The notes under the pieces are model-generated. The model was not told the origin of the DNA. It made no database searches and saw only the letters and a list, made by a program, of their open reading frames with translations. A stretch of 64,000 nucleotides of DNA, from positions 86,131,309-86,195,308 of the forward strand of contig JAZBQD010000015.1 of NCBI GenBank assembly GCA_036583965.1, given 5' to 3'. The DNA comes from Prunella strophiata. Lineage: Eukaryota; Chordata; Aves; Passeriformes; Prunellidae. The position numbers were made by a program, and so were the translations under genes. Each line of letters starts with the position of its first letter. The stretch's first letter is position 1. This document shows, piece after piece, positions 1 through 12,850 of this stretch.

Positions 1-316
1 GAGCAGAGGGAGCTAGAGCAGTGACATATATTGGCTCTCAAATTATTGGGAGATATCTTGATTTTATTTCATCTGACACCAGTAGTCACTCTTCTGTTCA
101 GCATGGAGAAACACAGCACAATATGTCCTCGTAAGGGAAAGGTGAAAAGAAGTTGTATTATCTTAGGGCATCAGGTGCTCATTATAGCCAGCAATTAGAA
201 AATCTCAGGTGTTACCATGCTTATTCAAACCTTCTAATACTATACTGTTACATAGGAAATACAGCAAGTATCAGGTGTGCCAATGCCAAGATTTGTGTTT
301 CTCAACTGACCTCAAA

Positions 317-493
317 TTAAAAAACAAAAACAAACACAAAAAAACCCTCAAAACAAACAAATAAAACATATGAACAAATAAAAAAAACCCAAATAAAAAC
401 CAACAACAACAACAAAAAAAAAACACACACAAAAAAAAAAACAACAACAAAAAAAAAGAAAACAAAAAAAAAATAAAAAAAAAAAAAAAAAAA
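317..493. repeat. A-rich low-complexity tract, (CAAA)n/(CAA)n
   Basis: About 175 bp are almost entirely A with scattered C, ending in a run of A. It gives spurious Phe-rich open frames on the minus strand. Confidence 0.95.
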
Positions 494-3400
494 CCCAATC
501 TACACCAAATATAAGCAACTCTTCCCCTATCACTTGGCACATCCAGGTCAGGAAAGAAAAAAATACTTACCTAAGAATTTACATTTGTTTTTAGAAAGGT
601 TAAGTCAGTGGATTTAATTGTAGGTGTTCTTAATATTTTGTTTGCAATCCCTGCCTAACAAGTTGGCAAGAAGTTTTTCACCATTTTAAGAAGATTTTAA
701 GCCTTAAAAGTCACTTGCCATGTTTACAAAAATGGACTAATGCTTTGTATATTGTATATTTTAAAAAGGTTTTGAGCACAATAAGTCCTTGTAACACGGG
801 GCTTTAGTTAAAGTTTTAACATACAAATGTCTGTGGAAAAAATTTAGGTAGCTGCTTTAGAAGGGATAGACCTATTGCAGCACAGATATATCTTTGGTTG
901 GTTTTGTTGATAAAATCTAGCCCAAGAGCAAAAGAGGACCCAGCTGAAGCTCATTGGAAATATTCCTTCTATCTGCTGTGGTCACTGTGTTAGCTCTGGA
1001 TGCTTTTACTGTTTGATGATTACCTAGTGGTCAATGATATTGGTCAAAAATACTGGTATTTTTATTCTCATTCCTCAGAATTAGGACACACAATCCTTCT
1101 CCCATTTAGCGTTATGGTCCAGAGTGCTCTAGGAAAAAAGAATGAGTTATCATCCTAGCCTTTAGGGATGCATAGATTAGTAGGACAAGACAGAAAAGCC
1201 TGCATTGGCAATATTTCAGCTGTACTTGCATGGTGGATGAAGAGAGTCCTTTCATTTTTGGGTATGGTCATGAAAGGGCAGAAAAAACAATGAAATCTTT
1301 GGCATTATAATGAAAACCTTCAGCAAGTGTTCTACATATGCCCAGATGGTTATGTGGATTTATTTTAAAACTAGATACAGTGATCTTTTCATGATTCTGT
1401 TTAAGGTCAGAATAAATTTCTTTTTTGTTGTTCTTAAACGACTGAAGAACATTTTCATTTGTCTCTTCACTGCACTGACTTCCTCTCTGACCATGATTGA
1501 ATAAATGAAAAGTATTACCTCTTATTCCTTCAGTTCCTGCTCAGTAAGCTCAAGGATGACACAAGCAGGTTCCCACTTTTAAGCTATGAACTCACACATC
1601 CAGAAAATAGTTAGCCTCTGCCTCTCTGTTTTTTTTGGTTTTTTTTATTCTCATGGGATCTGGTGAACAAATGGCTTTCTCAGAATATTACACCAGCAGC
1701 CCTATCTTGTTTGTCTTAATCACCTAAGAAGTTTATGTCTGCCTCAGTTGCTTGAGTAATGACTGATTATTTTCCTGAGTGAAGAGGATCACATCCTACA
1801 ATATTGTCATACCCCTTTCCTTTGGCTGCTGCGTAGCATTCATGCCAGGCTCCCTGGTGTAGGTGGGCAAAGTTCCAGCTGATTTTGGAGTGAGAAGGGT
1901 TTCATCCAAGGGCATCCAGTGGAATGCACATCCAGATGTCAGGCCCTGTGGCATTCATTACTCTGCAGTTTGAAATAACTTTCTATACTTTGCACTCTGT
2001 AGACGTCAGCCTGGTCAAAGGCAACTTTGGCCCCAGGGCCCTGTACCCCTTACTCATGTCTCTCTAGTTCTCACCTCTCTTGGCCTTGCTCCTATTGCAT
2101 TTATGTTCTTGGTTTTGTAGTCTGGATTGCATTGCATCTTTACTGTCAGCTCCAGTGTCTGGGCAGAGAGCTGATCTGGTACTGCTGCAGGAAGGATTTG
2201 ACTCCTCTTTCTGTAAAGCACTGAGGCTTTTTTGGTGGAAAATGAAATTCTGTTCAATGGTATTCTGGGGTAGCAGATAAAACATAATTTGTTCTTGGGA
2301 TATCTACAGTATAGAATAATCTAAAAAAAAAAAAAGTATGAGCATTTCAACAATAAAAAAAGTATAATATTTCAACAGAAATTGTTCTTTTACTATGTCA
2401 TGAACACCCTCATTAGTTTTTCTTTGATAATTAGCTGTAACTGTTTAAAAATTATAAGCTGTATTGAAACAAAGACTTTTGAAAGAGAACCAGCATGAAT
2501 ACTTATTGTTAGTGAATTAATTCAGAAAAGCCTTGATTAAGCAATATACACCTAATTTCACATAAAAATGCTGATTTTTTTTCCCTGAAGATTAACTGTG
2601 AATTCCATTAATATGAAGAAAGTTGTGTCTGAATATCAATTAGAGCTTTGAGAAAGCATACTTGTGTGCTGTATTGGAGACAGTCTGAGTCACATATGCA
2701 GAGCATCCAGAAAGAGTGAAGTGACTGGCTTCAGCTTATCTTTGTTCAAGTGGGACCTATGCAAAGGCCCAGGAGTGTCTGTGAACCTCAGTTAGCTCTG
2801 GACTTTCCCCTGGTTTTGGCAGGTCACTTTGTGCTTGACTGCTGGAGCCCAGAAGGAGCAGTAGCTGAAAATCTGCCAAAGGCAGCTGCACCAATAGCTT
2901 GATTTTACTCAGATCTTGCCCATTTTGCGGTCACTTGTAGCCCAGATGCTGCAGAATTAGTACAGCCCCTCTGTGTGGCCAACATGTGTTCCTCCAAAGT
3001 CTCAGCGAGTCAGTGAGCATGGCAGCAAGGGAGGATGAGGATGGGATGGTTCCAAAGGCAGGAAGGCACATGGCCAGCTGCATGCAAGAGATTCTGTGAC
3101 TCTGTGCAGCATTGTCACTGCTGGAGCCTCCACCACTGCCATTAAGACTCAGCCACTGCCACCACCCCCATGACAGCAGCCGGGCAATCTGTGGAGCACC
3201 ACCAGAATCCCTGGACAAGTCCCATATGGCACCACCCTCTCTGGCAGTCCCTTACTCTCCTGGTACCCTGGCATCGACTTGGGTGAGTCTCTGGGCACCC
3301 TTTGTGAGGCTTTCTTACAACCAACATGTGCATGAGGGCTGGGGCTAAGTGAGGATGCTCATGGGTTAATTTCTCAGCTTTCTGTATTTCACAGCAAAGG

Positions 3401-4709
3401 CTGGGGTTATTGCCTCTGAGTCTTTTACCCAGGTAAAATAACACACACAAGCATTTCTTTCTGCCACAACCAAGCAACCCTTGGCTGCCTAATGAAACAG
3501 GATATTCAAAAGACATACATAAGTTCAATTATATTCTAAAAATAAAATAATATAAAATTTGTGAAAAGAAAACCATACAAAAGTGTGTAAGACAGATTTG
3601 CAATTAATTCTCCCTTTTCTTCCCTGGAATTCAAACATAAATCTTTGATTTAAATATAATTTTGAAAGAATCACACATCTCTAAAAGATTAGGGAAATAT
3701 AACTTTTATTTTAATGCAAGTAGTATTTTACAGGACCCTGGCAGGGAATTAGAGAAATTATCATTTTCTCGTTAGTCTAACTGCCAGCCAGCTCTTCTTA
3801 CTTTCCTTTTCTTCACAATGTAGGGTGTCTCAGATAAAACACTACTTAATCAAATTAATTATGAGGGAGTAGATTTCTAAAGAATGAGCTTCAGAAGGAA
3901 TCAGGCCAGAAACTTAGCATGTTCAACACTTCAAATACTTTCTCAAGTTCCAGACTTCAATATTTAATTGTTTTCTTGGGTCAGGTCCTAATGGTTTGGC
4001 TTTAGGATTAAAGCAGGGAAAATTTTTACTTGACAAAAAGGTGCCATCAAATGGATTTATGAAAATTTGGACATGTTGCTGAATTTCTTGTCAAAATAAT
4101 TTCCTTCAAGAAATTCAGCGCTGTCAGTGCATTCATTTTGTAATTAAATGTTTTGACAATTCAGGCTGAAACAATCATTTGTTTGAGAATTCCTTTTTGC
4201 TATACAGTTGTGAAGTGTGAAATCAAAACCACATCTGACTTGATTCTTTCCTAATCAATTGTTCAGAATAACTGAGTTTTGTGCCAAACTGAAATAATTA
4301 TTCTTTGAGCTGTCAGAACTGCTGATGAACACAAAAAAAAAAAGGAAGGAACTGGAATAAAAGTGGTTTGTGTACAGAACTCAAAATTTGTGGGCTACAA
4401 ATAGAAAATCTTTCTTGGATAGTCTATTATAACTTGGTTTATTCAGTTGTCATATGCTGTTGTGTTAACTGCCGTGAATGCAGAGTAACTATACTGTTTA
4501 TGTCAGCATATATATTAAAAACAATACTTATTACTTCAACTAGGACATATTCATCTGCATCCTGTTCTGGAAAGAACTATCTAGTTGCTAGTCGCTTGTG
4601 ATTAATCCCTCATTATTGTAGAATGCTCACTGTAAAAGCTCCCACAGGGAACACCTGTACAAATCAGGATTGTGAACTATCATGTCCTGGTCCAGATGTG
4701 TTGGCTGCT

Positions 4710-4738
4710 GGGTCTCAGTTTGTTGCAAACTGAGTCCC
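4710..4738. repeat. Hairpin: 9-bp perfect stem extended by a GGG/CCC clamp
   Basis: CTCAGTTTG / CAAACTGAG with a 3-nt loop, then one T-T mismatch and GGG pairing with CCC. Intergenic. Confidence 0.85.
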
Positions 4739-7700
4739 ACTGCATTTTCCAGCATGTTACAAAAGACTGGAGTAAAAACTAGACCCAGGCCATTCAGGAA
4801 CCCTCTCCAGAGACAGACCCTTCTTTTTCTCCTTTTCCTCAGTAAAAACCTCTCTTAGCAGTAGGCTCCTGGTAATGATCTACCCCAAAGCTCTCAGCCC
4901 AAAGCTTTAGAAGGCACAATAGCATTTGGGGCTCAGGACAGACAGTAACTGAACACAGGCTGAATTCCAGGGTGGAGGAGATGCCTTCTTGTAGGGCATC
5001 AAATGGGAGATTCTCAGTATCAATCTCCAAGGACTGGTAACCATCCTGGTTTGGTGACACCACAGTACGGAAGAGATATGAGAGCACTGCTCAGTTTTAA
5101 TGTTGCTGCAGAAAAACTTCAGGCTAGACACACAGATGCAGAGGTCTCAGACTGTCTCTGTCAGATATGACAGGTCTGCCATACCAGAATCCTGCCCATC
5201 CACTTGCTTGTTTGAACAACCATCCATCTTTGTCCCCCAGGTATGTTTTTAGGGACAGCATGACAGTAAAGTACAGAGACAAAAGTATATCCCACGTCCT
5301 CCTGTCTCCTCAAGGGTAGAACAACTGTGTAGACCTCTAGTAAACATCATGAGGCTTAGAGCAGTTCCCCTCAGACAGATCTCACATCCAGTATTCAAGT
5401 CCTCCATGGAGACTCAAGGTCTCAGCTCTCACTTTCAAGTCCTTTAAGAAGAGAAGGTTTCATTTGCACTTTGATTTGATTCTGGCAAGAAAGACAACTT
5501 TTGAAATCTGTTTGAAATGGTTCCTACCCTTTCTTGGCAAATATGTCAACTGGGGAAAACCTTGTTCTGCTCTCTGGTGGGACATTGAGGTGAGGGATGG
5601 GGAACAAGGCATTAAGGGGAAGGGGTATATCCACAGTTAGCTCTTCCCAAGCTGAGTTCCCAAAGAGAAAGACACCAAAATTAAAGAGAATAGAGCTTTA
5701 TTTTCTTTGCCCTTTAACAGGCCTGTGATTCAGAGGGTGTAATACGAAAATGTGTGATTCTTTTCTGAAAGGACAGCTATGGCACATCGATATTCATGAA
5801 AACCACTAGAATCTTGCAACAGCCTCTGAAAGCTCATCTATCTCCATTTACCAATTTTCTCCCTTCTCCTCCCCCATATAGCATCATCAGATTGCCAAGA
5901 ATCTTAGGGAAGATGCCAAGAAGGTTGAAATAAATATTTCCATAGAGAAAGAAGTTGTGTTTTTAAAGCATTACAAGAGATTGCTTTATTCTTTTTGTTT
6001 TTTCTTTGTAAGTAATATCAGTTCAGTAATGAACATGAAGTGGAATTAGCTGAGATTAATGTGATACAGACAAAAAAAATTTGAGCGAAAATTGGACAGA
6101 AGGGTTTCTGAAACTAGCCATACCAAAATGAAGAAAGTCATGTAACCAAGAGCAACATACTGCAGATTTTTGTCCTAATTGTTAAAAAATGTTCCCTCCC
6201 ACTCTTGGAACTTCTAGTCCAAGTTTGAGCCTGGAGCAAATTTTTACAGTAAAGTTATAAACCCATGAAAACAGAGGTTTATAATGGAAACACTGGCACA
6301 ATTCTAACTAAAGTGTGGTGCCATGGGGTGCCTCTATAATAAAAAAAGAGTCTCTGAGCTTGTATGCCAGCCAGAAAAGCTAGCAATACCCAAAAAAAAT
6401 TTGACAGAAGTAGATGAGACATTTGCAGTACTGTTTTTGAGATAAAGCAAGCACACAAAGTCCTACACTAGTAAAGGATTACAAACAAACAATTTGTCAC
6501 AGCTTCGAATAAATACAGAATAGGGGCCACACTTTGAGAAAATGATGGGTTATTAAGGTATGGAATTTAATATCATTGTCAATCTATAAAACTTTTACAA
6601 CCTAGTCTTATTTGCACAGAGATTACATCCCCAAAGCTCAGTGCCAAAGACACATGTTAATAAGCTCACAACTTTTAATTAAGCAATATGTATAAGTAGA
6701 TTCCCATTAAGCTGTGATTTGTGGGCTAGTTCATTACAGTGGGTTCCAGCCACCAGACACATATTCAATACAAATCAAGCAGCCTGCATATTATACAGCT
6801 TAATGTGAGCCTACTTGGGATATTTTATCACCAGTTCAGATTGGTGGTTCAGAGAACTATATTTTTTTTCTAAGATTGGGGGCAGCGACCAGAACCTTAT
6901 AATGACCCCATGTTGTTTTCTTAATGAAACTATCCATCTGAATTGTTTAGTTGCAACTGGTAATTATTCATACAGTTAATCATAGTTCTGTTATATACAA
7001 CATGTTTATGACATTCAGCAAGAACACATTTGCTCTCATTTAAATTAAATGTGTAAAATAAGGTGCAAAAGAAGGAAATATGGATACTAAGGAATGCAAC
7101 AATAAAAATGAATTCACACATTTTACTCCGAAGAGAGTGATGACATTTTCTAGGTCTTGGAATAACTCTCTTTTGAGTTCCTGAATTATGCTAAAATTTC
7201 TGCACCCAGTTTGTGACACAGGGTGTCAAGGGGAATTTTTCAATCAGCTTTACTCATGACAGTGTGCCATGCCATTCACATTTTTCTTGCTTAGAGGGTT
7301 TTCCCATTGATTACATCAGCAATGAGTATTGTAGAGCAATTTGATGCTACAGCATTAAAAATAAGATGGATATTCTGCAATATTTAACACTTTTCATTTT
7401 TTGCAGGAGTCATAAGTTCATGGATCATTGGATCATCATCTAGGAGAAATTACTACAGTCAGATTTCTGGAAAATAATACTTCATCATCGCATTTTCTTT
7501 TGGTATTCCTTCTATAACAATAAGTGAATGAATTAACTTTGCTACACATTTACAGTTATCAAGAGTGACAATTGTTTTTAACAGCCCTTTGAGTAAGGAT
7601 TCTACTGTATTTCACTGTAAGAAGATACACATTTTACTTACCAACTGACCTTTTCTCTGTAACCTCTCTTTAGCCCCTATAAACAAACTATTTAGGGTTG

Positions 7701-9860
7701 ATTTTGTTTTTATTTTTATTTTCTAGTTTGCCACTGAAATATTCTCTGAACAGCCAATTTTAGATAACATAATGATACTACCAAGAGCTTTCCAGTATTT
7801 ATTTGGAAAGCAGAATTTGCCATTGAGCCCCAGGTTCATCTTATTCAGTATCTTTCTAATACCAGCAGCTTAGCCATGAGGTTTTATGAAACCAGGGAGG
7901 GAATGAGACCCAGTAGGGGAGACTCCAGGCTGAAAGAGAAAGGAGTGAGCTCCTGAGAAGGAGATGTGAACTACAAATCAAGAAGACAAGGAGAGGAGAA
8001 AGATCATAATTAGTCATAGCCCTAAATGTAACAAGAAGAATTTTTCAATCAATATGGTAAGCTGCTTGTAGCCAATTAAAAGACTATAAAGTAGGGACAA
8101 TGCCATATGTAGATTAGTCTAGTCTCATAAAAAGAGCCTTGAAGCAGTGTTGCATAGTTCATGAATTGATTTTGCTCGAAGGCCGAAAGAAAAAGGAGCT
8201 GCAATATCCCTCAGTCCTATAGTAACAAAAGTGATACCTCACAAAAGTCCATTCAGAGCCAAATGAGTCAGAGGAGTTTTACACATCCCTTTTACACCAA
8301 GGTTTTGCTTCACCTAACCATCTTTCCTAATATCATGCTTGGTGTAAAACTATAATAAAGAGTATTTGGGGTTTGGGGATTTTTTATGATTACACTATTT
8401 CTAAATAAACTAGAGCAATGCAGGCCTGGGAAAATCTGTACCTCTCCCTTCAACTGTAATCCATCCCTGAATCCTAGCACTTTGCCTTTGCCAGCTCTAC
8501 AGGATACAGCAGCATATGGAGGAGAGAGGAAAATACTCTGGAAGCTAAAGTGTTAAAAACAGCCTCCTGAAGACTGCAGAGGAAGCATGGAGTCAAGGAA
8601 AACACCCAGACATATAGCTGTTGAGACAGGAGCAACATTACAGCCATTAAAATCAAATGTCAAAGAAGGAACAATGCCTATTAGCTTTTAGAAGCCAAAA
8701 ATGAACAGTTCAGCTTTATCAAACAAATGGGTTGCACTATCCAATTACTAACTTCTGATAAGCACCATGTCAATTTTGAAATTGTACTGCTGAGTCCGTG
8801 GAGAAGAAAAAGTAAATCTGAGTTATCCACATAACAAGGATAAAAGGAGGCCAAAGTACTACAATCCTGACCTAATTACCCAGGCAAATCACTCTCCTTT
8901 CTGGAGAGCTAGTAGAAACTCTGCAGCATTCGCTGACAAAGCTCTGACCTTGTAGGAAGCTCCTTTTCTCTCCTCTTCATGTTCCATCTGATCAGAAGCC
9001 TTGAGAAGTTCTCTGACCTTACTCAAAGCAATATTTATCTCAGCATCTTTTTATTTCATCCTATCCAGGAGTATAAAATCTGGGACTGTGTATGGCCCAG
9101 TCGAACGGGCTTTGGAATTCTGCAGCCTGCAGAGTGAATGCGACTCCTTATCCAGCACACAGAATTTTGCACAGCTTCACAGAGCTGCTGGCACTCTAAA
9201 TAGGAAACCATTATCCTGTTTGCTTCTCAAGGCTGATGTCCACTGTGTTCAGGGAACACACAGAGGCTTCCATTTCTTCTTCAGTGTTGTTAAGTCTGAA
9301 GCTGCTTGGCAACTCCCATTTTAGCAGTATTCTTACCCCAAGGTATGTGAGTGGTAAATTAGGCATGGGTTGAGTTTCTCAGCAGCAGAGTATATAATTG
9401 AAAGGGTAATGACAATAATAATAAAAAACCTCATAAATTACATTTTATGTAATGTAATATGCACACACTTCCTTGCTTTCTGTTTCATCTCTGTCTAACA
9501 TGTGTGCTAAAGTCCATGTTTCACCCCCAGCCAGTAGGCTGTCTGTAAGAACTCCTGCCTCAAAGTCTGTCTTATCACTCACAACATTCATGACCAAATA
9601 AGAAACATGGGAGTTCCAAATAAACCTTAAACCTCATACACACACACATACAGGTCAGAAATCCACTTCAGTTGTGTTGGATGACAGCATCACTCCCACC
9701 TGTCCTCACCACCCTTCTCCCAGAGATGACTGCACTCAGAACAGCTAGCAGAGTTGCTCATGTGAATGCTTTCTCACCTGTTTTGGCTAAATGTGGTCCT
9801 GTGAGGCTTGAGCAGCTGGAGCAGAAGGTATTTGCTGCTCAATCTGAAATGGGTGAGGGA

Positions 9861-9878
9861 AAGCTCCCATGGGAGCTT
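9861..9878. repeat. 18-bp perfect palindrome
   Basis: AAGCTCCCATGGGAGCTT is fully self-complementary with no spacer. It lies in the 3' flank, inside a 95-codon open frame with no other gene support. Confidence 0.9.
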
Positions 9879-11124
9879 CTCCTGCATGAAAAAGCAGCTG
9901 TAGATGATCTTTTCAGGCTGGCGCAGCTGTGCTCAAAGGAGAGTGTCCACAAGCAATAGCAAGGGTAGAAGAGGAAAGGTAGAAATTAGCAACCTGAATG
10001 CAACATCTTAGTCTGTGCTCACTATTTTCTTTTTGGACAAAGCCATGCCTGTACTGGCTCTTTTGACACCACTTCTAAGATCCCTCAGGCTGTCAGAGGG
10101 GCAGAGACAAGCCCTTAGCTTACACACTCAGTCCCAGACTCAGGTAAAATGTTGCATCCCTGATAAGGTAGATACATGTGCATGAGGCTCATTGGTTCAT
10201 AAGGAAAATCAGCATCTAAGAGTTGGTGGTGGGTCAATGTAACATGATAAGTTTCTCTGTGCTTAAAAAACAGCAGGGGGAAGGAGGGGGAGCAGAGGGG
10301 CATCAGAGGCCACAACCCATTCCTGTCCATCACTTGTTAATGAAAAAATCATGTGATGAGACCATTAAAAAATTTAGGCTTGTTCATCTCTAATTTGAAT
10401 GATATTATGAAAAAAGTAAAGCATGTTCTCTGATATTCAGAGCCTCTCTAATATATTCACAGATAATATCTGGAAAAAACACAAAAATCTTCAAACAGTG
10501 ATTTCTTATTCCAAGATAGAAAATAATGACTGAAACAGCATCAACAACAGAAAAGACTTTGAAAAGGTTTAAAATACAGAGTACTTGCCACTGAAATCTG
10601 TCCTGCTCTCATTCTGTACATGAGCACACATATACATGCATATTCTTGCACTAATTTCAGACACAATCATAGCTGATCCTGCTCCAAATCCACTGTGAAG
10701 ATGAAATTCTAAAACTCATCTGAAACATGAAGAGAAAAAAAAATTCCTTTTTTTTTTTTTTTCCATTTTTATTATTTTATTGTGTAAATACTCCATGCCT
10801 TTGGAGCAGGAAGCTATTATAGATATATGTCATAGTTCAGATGAAGAAGTTTTCCAATTTCATTAACAAGTAGCAAGGTCTGTGCATATACCTCTGATAA
10901 AGAATGTTTTAGAAAAATGCCCCATTATGTCTAGTTAAGTCAACCTTGTGTCATTATTTCATATTAGTGTATATGACAGGATTGGCATACCCAGGAAAGA
11001 TGCATCAGAACCATTATGTGCCAGCCAGGAAAATGAAAAAAGCAATTCTATTTTTTGAAATCTATGCTAAATATCATGGTCTCAAATATTTTGAGAAGGA
11101 AAGGTTCTATTAGTAAAAAAATAT

Positions 11125-11220
11125 AAAAAAAAAAAAAAAAAAAAAAAAAAGGAAATCTGGTAAGGCTTAAAGAAGTACTTTGAATAAAGCTCTAGTAAAC
11201 GGGGGGGGGGGGGAGGGGGA
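11125..11220. repeat. Poly-A run followed by poly-G run
   Basis: A 26-nt A-run (11125-11150) is followed 50 bp later by a run of 13 G, an A, 5 G and an A (11201-11220). The G-run is unusual for this AT-rich context. Confidence 0.95.
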
Positions 11221-12807
11221 GGCCAATTTTGGAGTGTATATTTAAGAAGGAAAAGGCAGGGAAATGAGAATAAAAAGTCTCCTGCATGAAGAGAAGAAAG
11301 CATTGTTTAAATACCTTGTTTTTTAAAATACGTATTTTTTTTTAAAAAGACACATTTTATTTTTCACAAGGAAACTTTTTGAAATAGGTCTAGATTTTCA
11401 AAATATTTCTTTCAGGTCTAATATAATTATCCTACACTATTAATTGAAAGACTTCTATTGTATAAGAATACACTGATTTCACTAAATTAAGCATGCATTA
11501 AGCAAAAGTGGAAAGAGTATATGTTTTGGTAAGATAACATAATTTCCACAGAACCCCAGAAATTTAGGGCCACAAGAAAACTCAAAACACCTCCAGTCAA
11601 CATTTGTACCAAAAATAGATAAACTACATAACTTTCTACATGTTTCTCTTTATCAGTGAGTTGACCTTGATCGGACATCAGATGCCCATCAAACTGCTCT
11701 ATCACTCCTCTCCATAGCAGGGTATGGGGGAGAAGATAAGATGGAAAAAACCCTCATGGGTCAAGATAAAGGCACCTTGATAAATTGGCAGCAAAGGAAA
11801 ACATGAGATTTTATTCCCTACTTCCCATCAGCAGGCAATGTCTGGCCACTTCTCAGGAAGCAGAGCTTTGGTATTTGCAGCAGGTTGCTCCAGAACACAA
11901 ATGTCATAAATACCAAATGCTGCCCTTTTGTCCTGCTTTGTCTCTTGGAGTCAGCTATCTTGGCTGTGCCCCTGCCCAGCTTGTTGCCCATGCCCAGCCT
12001 GCTGGTGAGGAGGAGAATGTTGGAGAAAGAGCGTGAGCGCGCCCCAGCAATGGCCGTAACACCGGCATGGCAGCAGCACCTTCCCAGCTGCCCGTGCCAA
12101 GAACAGCTCTGTGAGGACTGCCACGAGGAAATGGACTCCATGTCAGCCAAACACAAAGAAAACAGCCCTCAAAACTAGTCATAAGAGATAACTCAGAACT
12201 GGATTCCCCAAAGAATGATGCCACAGGGAAAATGAAGGACTCAAAATAGCTTCATGCTCATTGATCTTGTAATTTTTACATCTGAACTGTAATTTTATGT
12301 CCTTCTAACATTTGATTTAGCTGGTGAAGAAGAATCTGTGGCTCAGACCTTGGGCCATCTCCTGCATGTGTCATTCCCAAGATTTTTTTTATGGAGCTCC
12401 TGACTCCTGTTTAGGAGGTGGCAGTGGCTTAGGGATGGTTTGAGACTCAGAAAGGTTTATGACTATTCACTATCTTCAGACAACAGATTTGAGTGTCTTC
12501 CAATGCCCATTGCTGTGGACAAAATAATGTTGCTATGTGATATAAAGGCAGCAAAAAAACACGTCAAAACCTCTTTTGCTGTAAATTCTCACATCTCCAT
12601 TGTCTTTAACTGAGCAGCCAAAAAGTACTTCTGCTGAGGATCAGGCTCCCCATCTTTAGATTACTAGATAATAATATCCTATCAAGGAGATATAAGAGGG
12701 AATCAGAGGAGCTCATCAAAATGTTCGGTGACATGGCAGCAGATTTATGAGAAAAAAAGATGTCATTATAAAGAAGGAAAAAAAAAAAAGGAAAGGTCAT
12801 ATTCATT

Positions 12808-12850
12808 AGGAAGGAAGGAAGGAAGGCAGGAAGGAATGAAGGAAGGAAGA
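12808..12850. repeat. (GGAA)n microsatellite
   Basis: About ten GGAA units with a few substitutions (GGCA, GAAT), preceded by a short A-run at 12779-12789. Confidence 0.95.

Larger units (their letters stand above)
1..9660. other. Gene-free 3' flank, first part
   Basis: AT-rich sequence with no splice-bounded exon, promoter or recognised transposable element, apart from the A-rich tract (317-493) and the hairpin at 4710-4738. An 83-codon minus-strand open frame at 5087-4839 is listed under findings. 2930-3350 is more GC-rich, but no feature was identified in it. Confidence 0.5.

Noticed and set aside
271..542. Phe-rich open frames on the minus strand
   Set aside because: Produced by the A-rich low-complexity tract at 317-493.
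9672..9959. 95-codon plus-strand open frame (EQLEQKVFAAQSEMGEGKL)
   Set aside because: Protein-like at its end, but with no splice sites, partner exon or known match. It contains an 18-bp palindrome.
11800..12180. Possible LTR of an endogenous retrovirus
   Set aside because: Locally GC-rich with an LTR-like feel, but no TG...CA ends, target duplication or primer-binding site could be shown.
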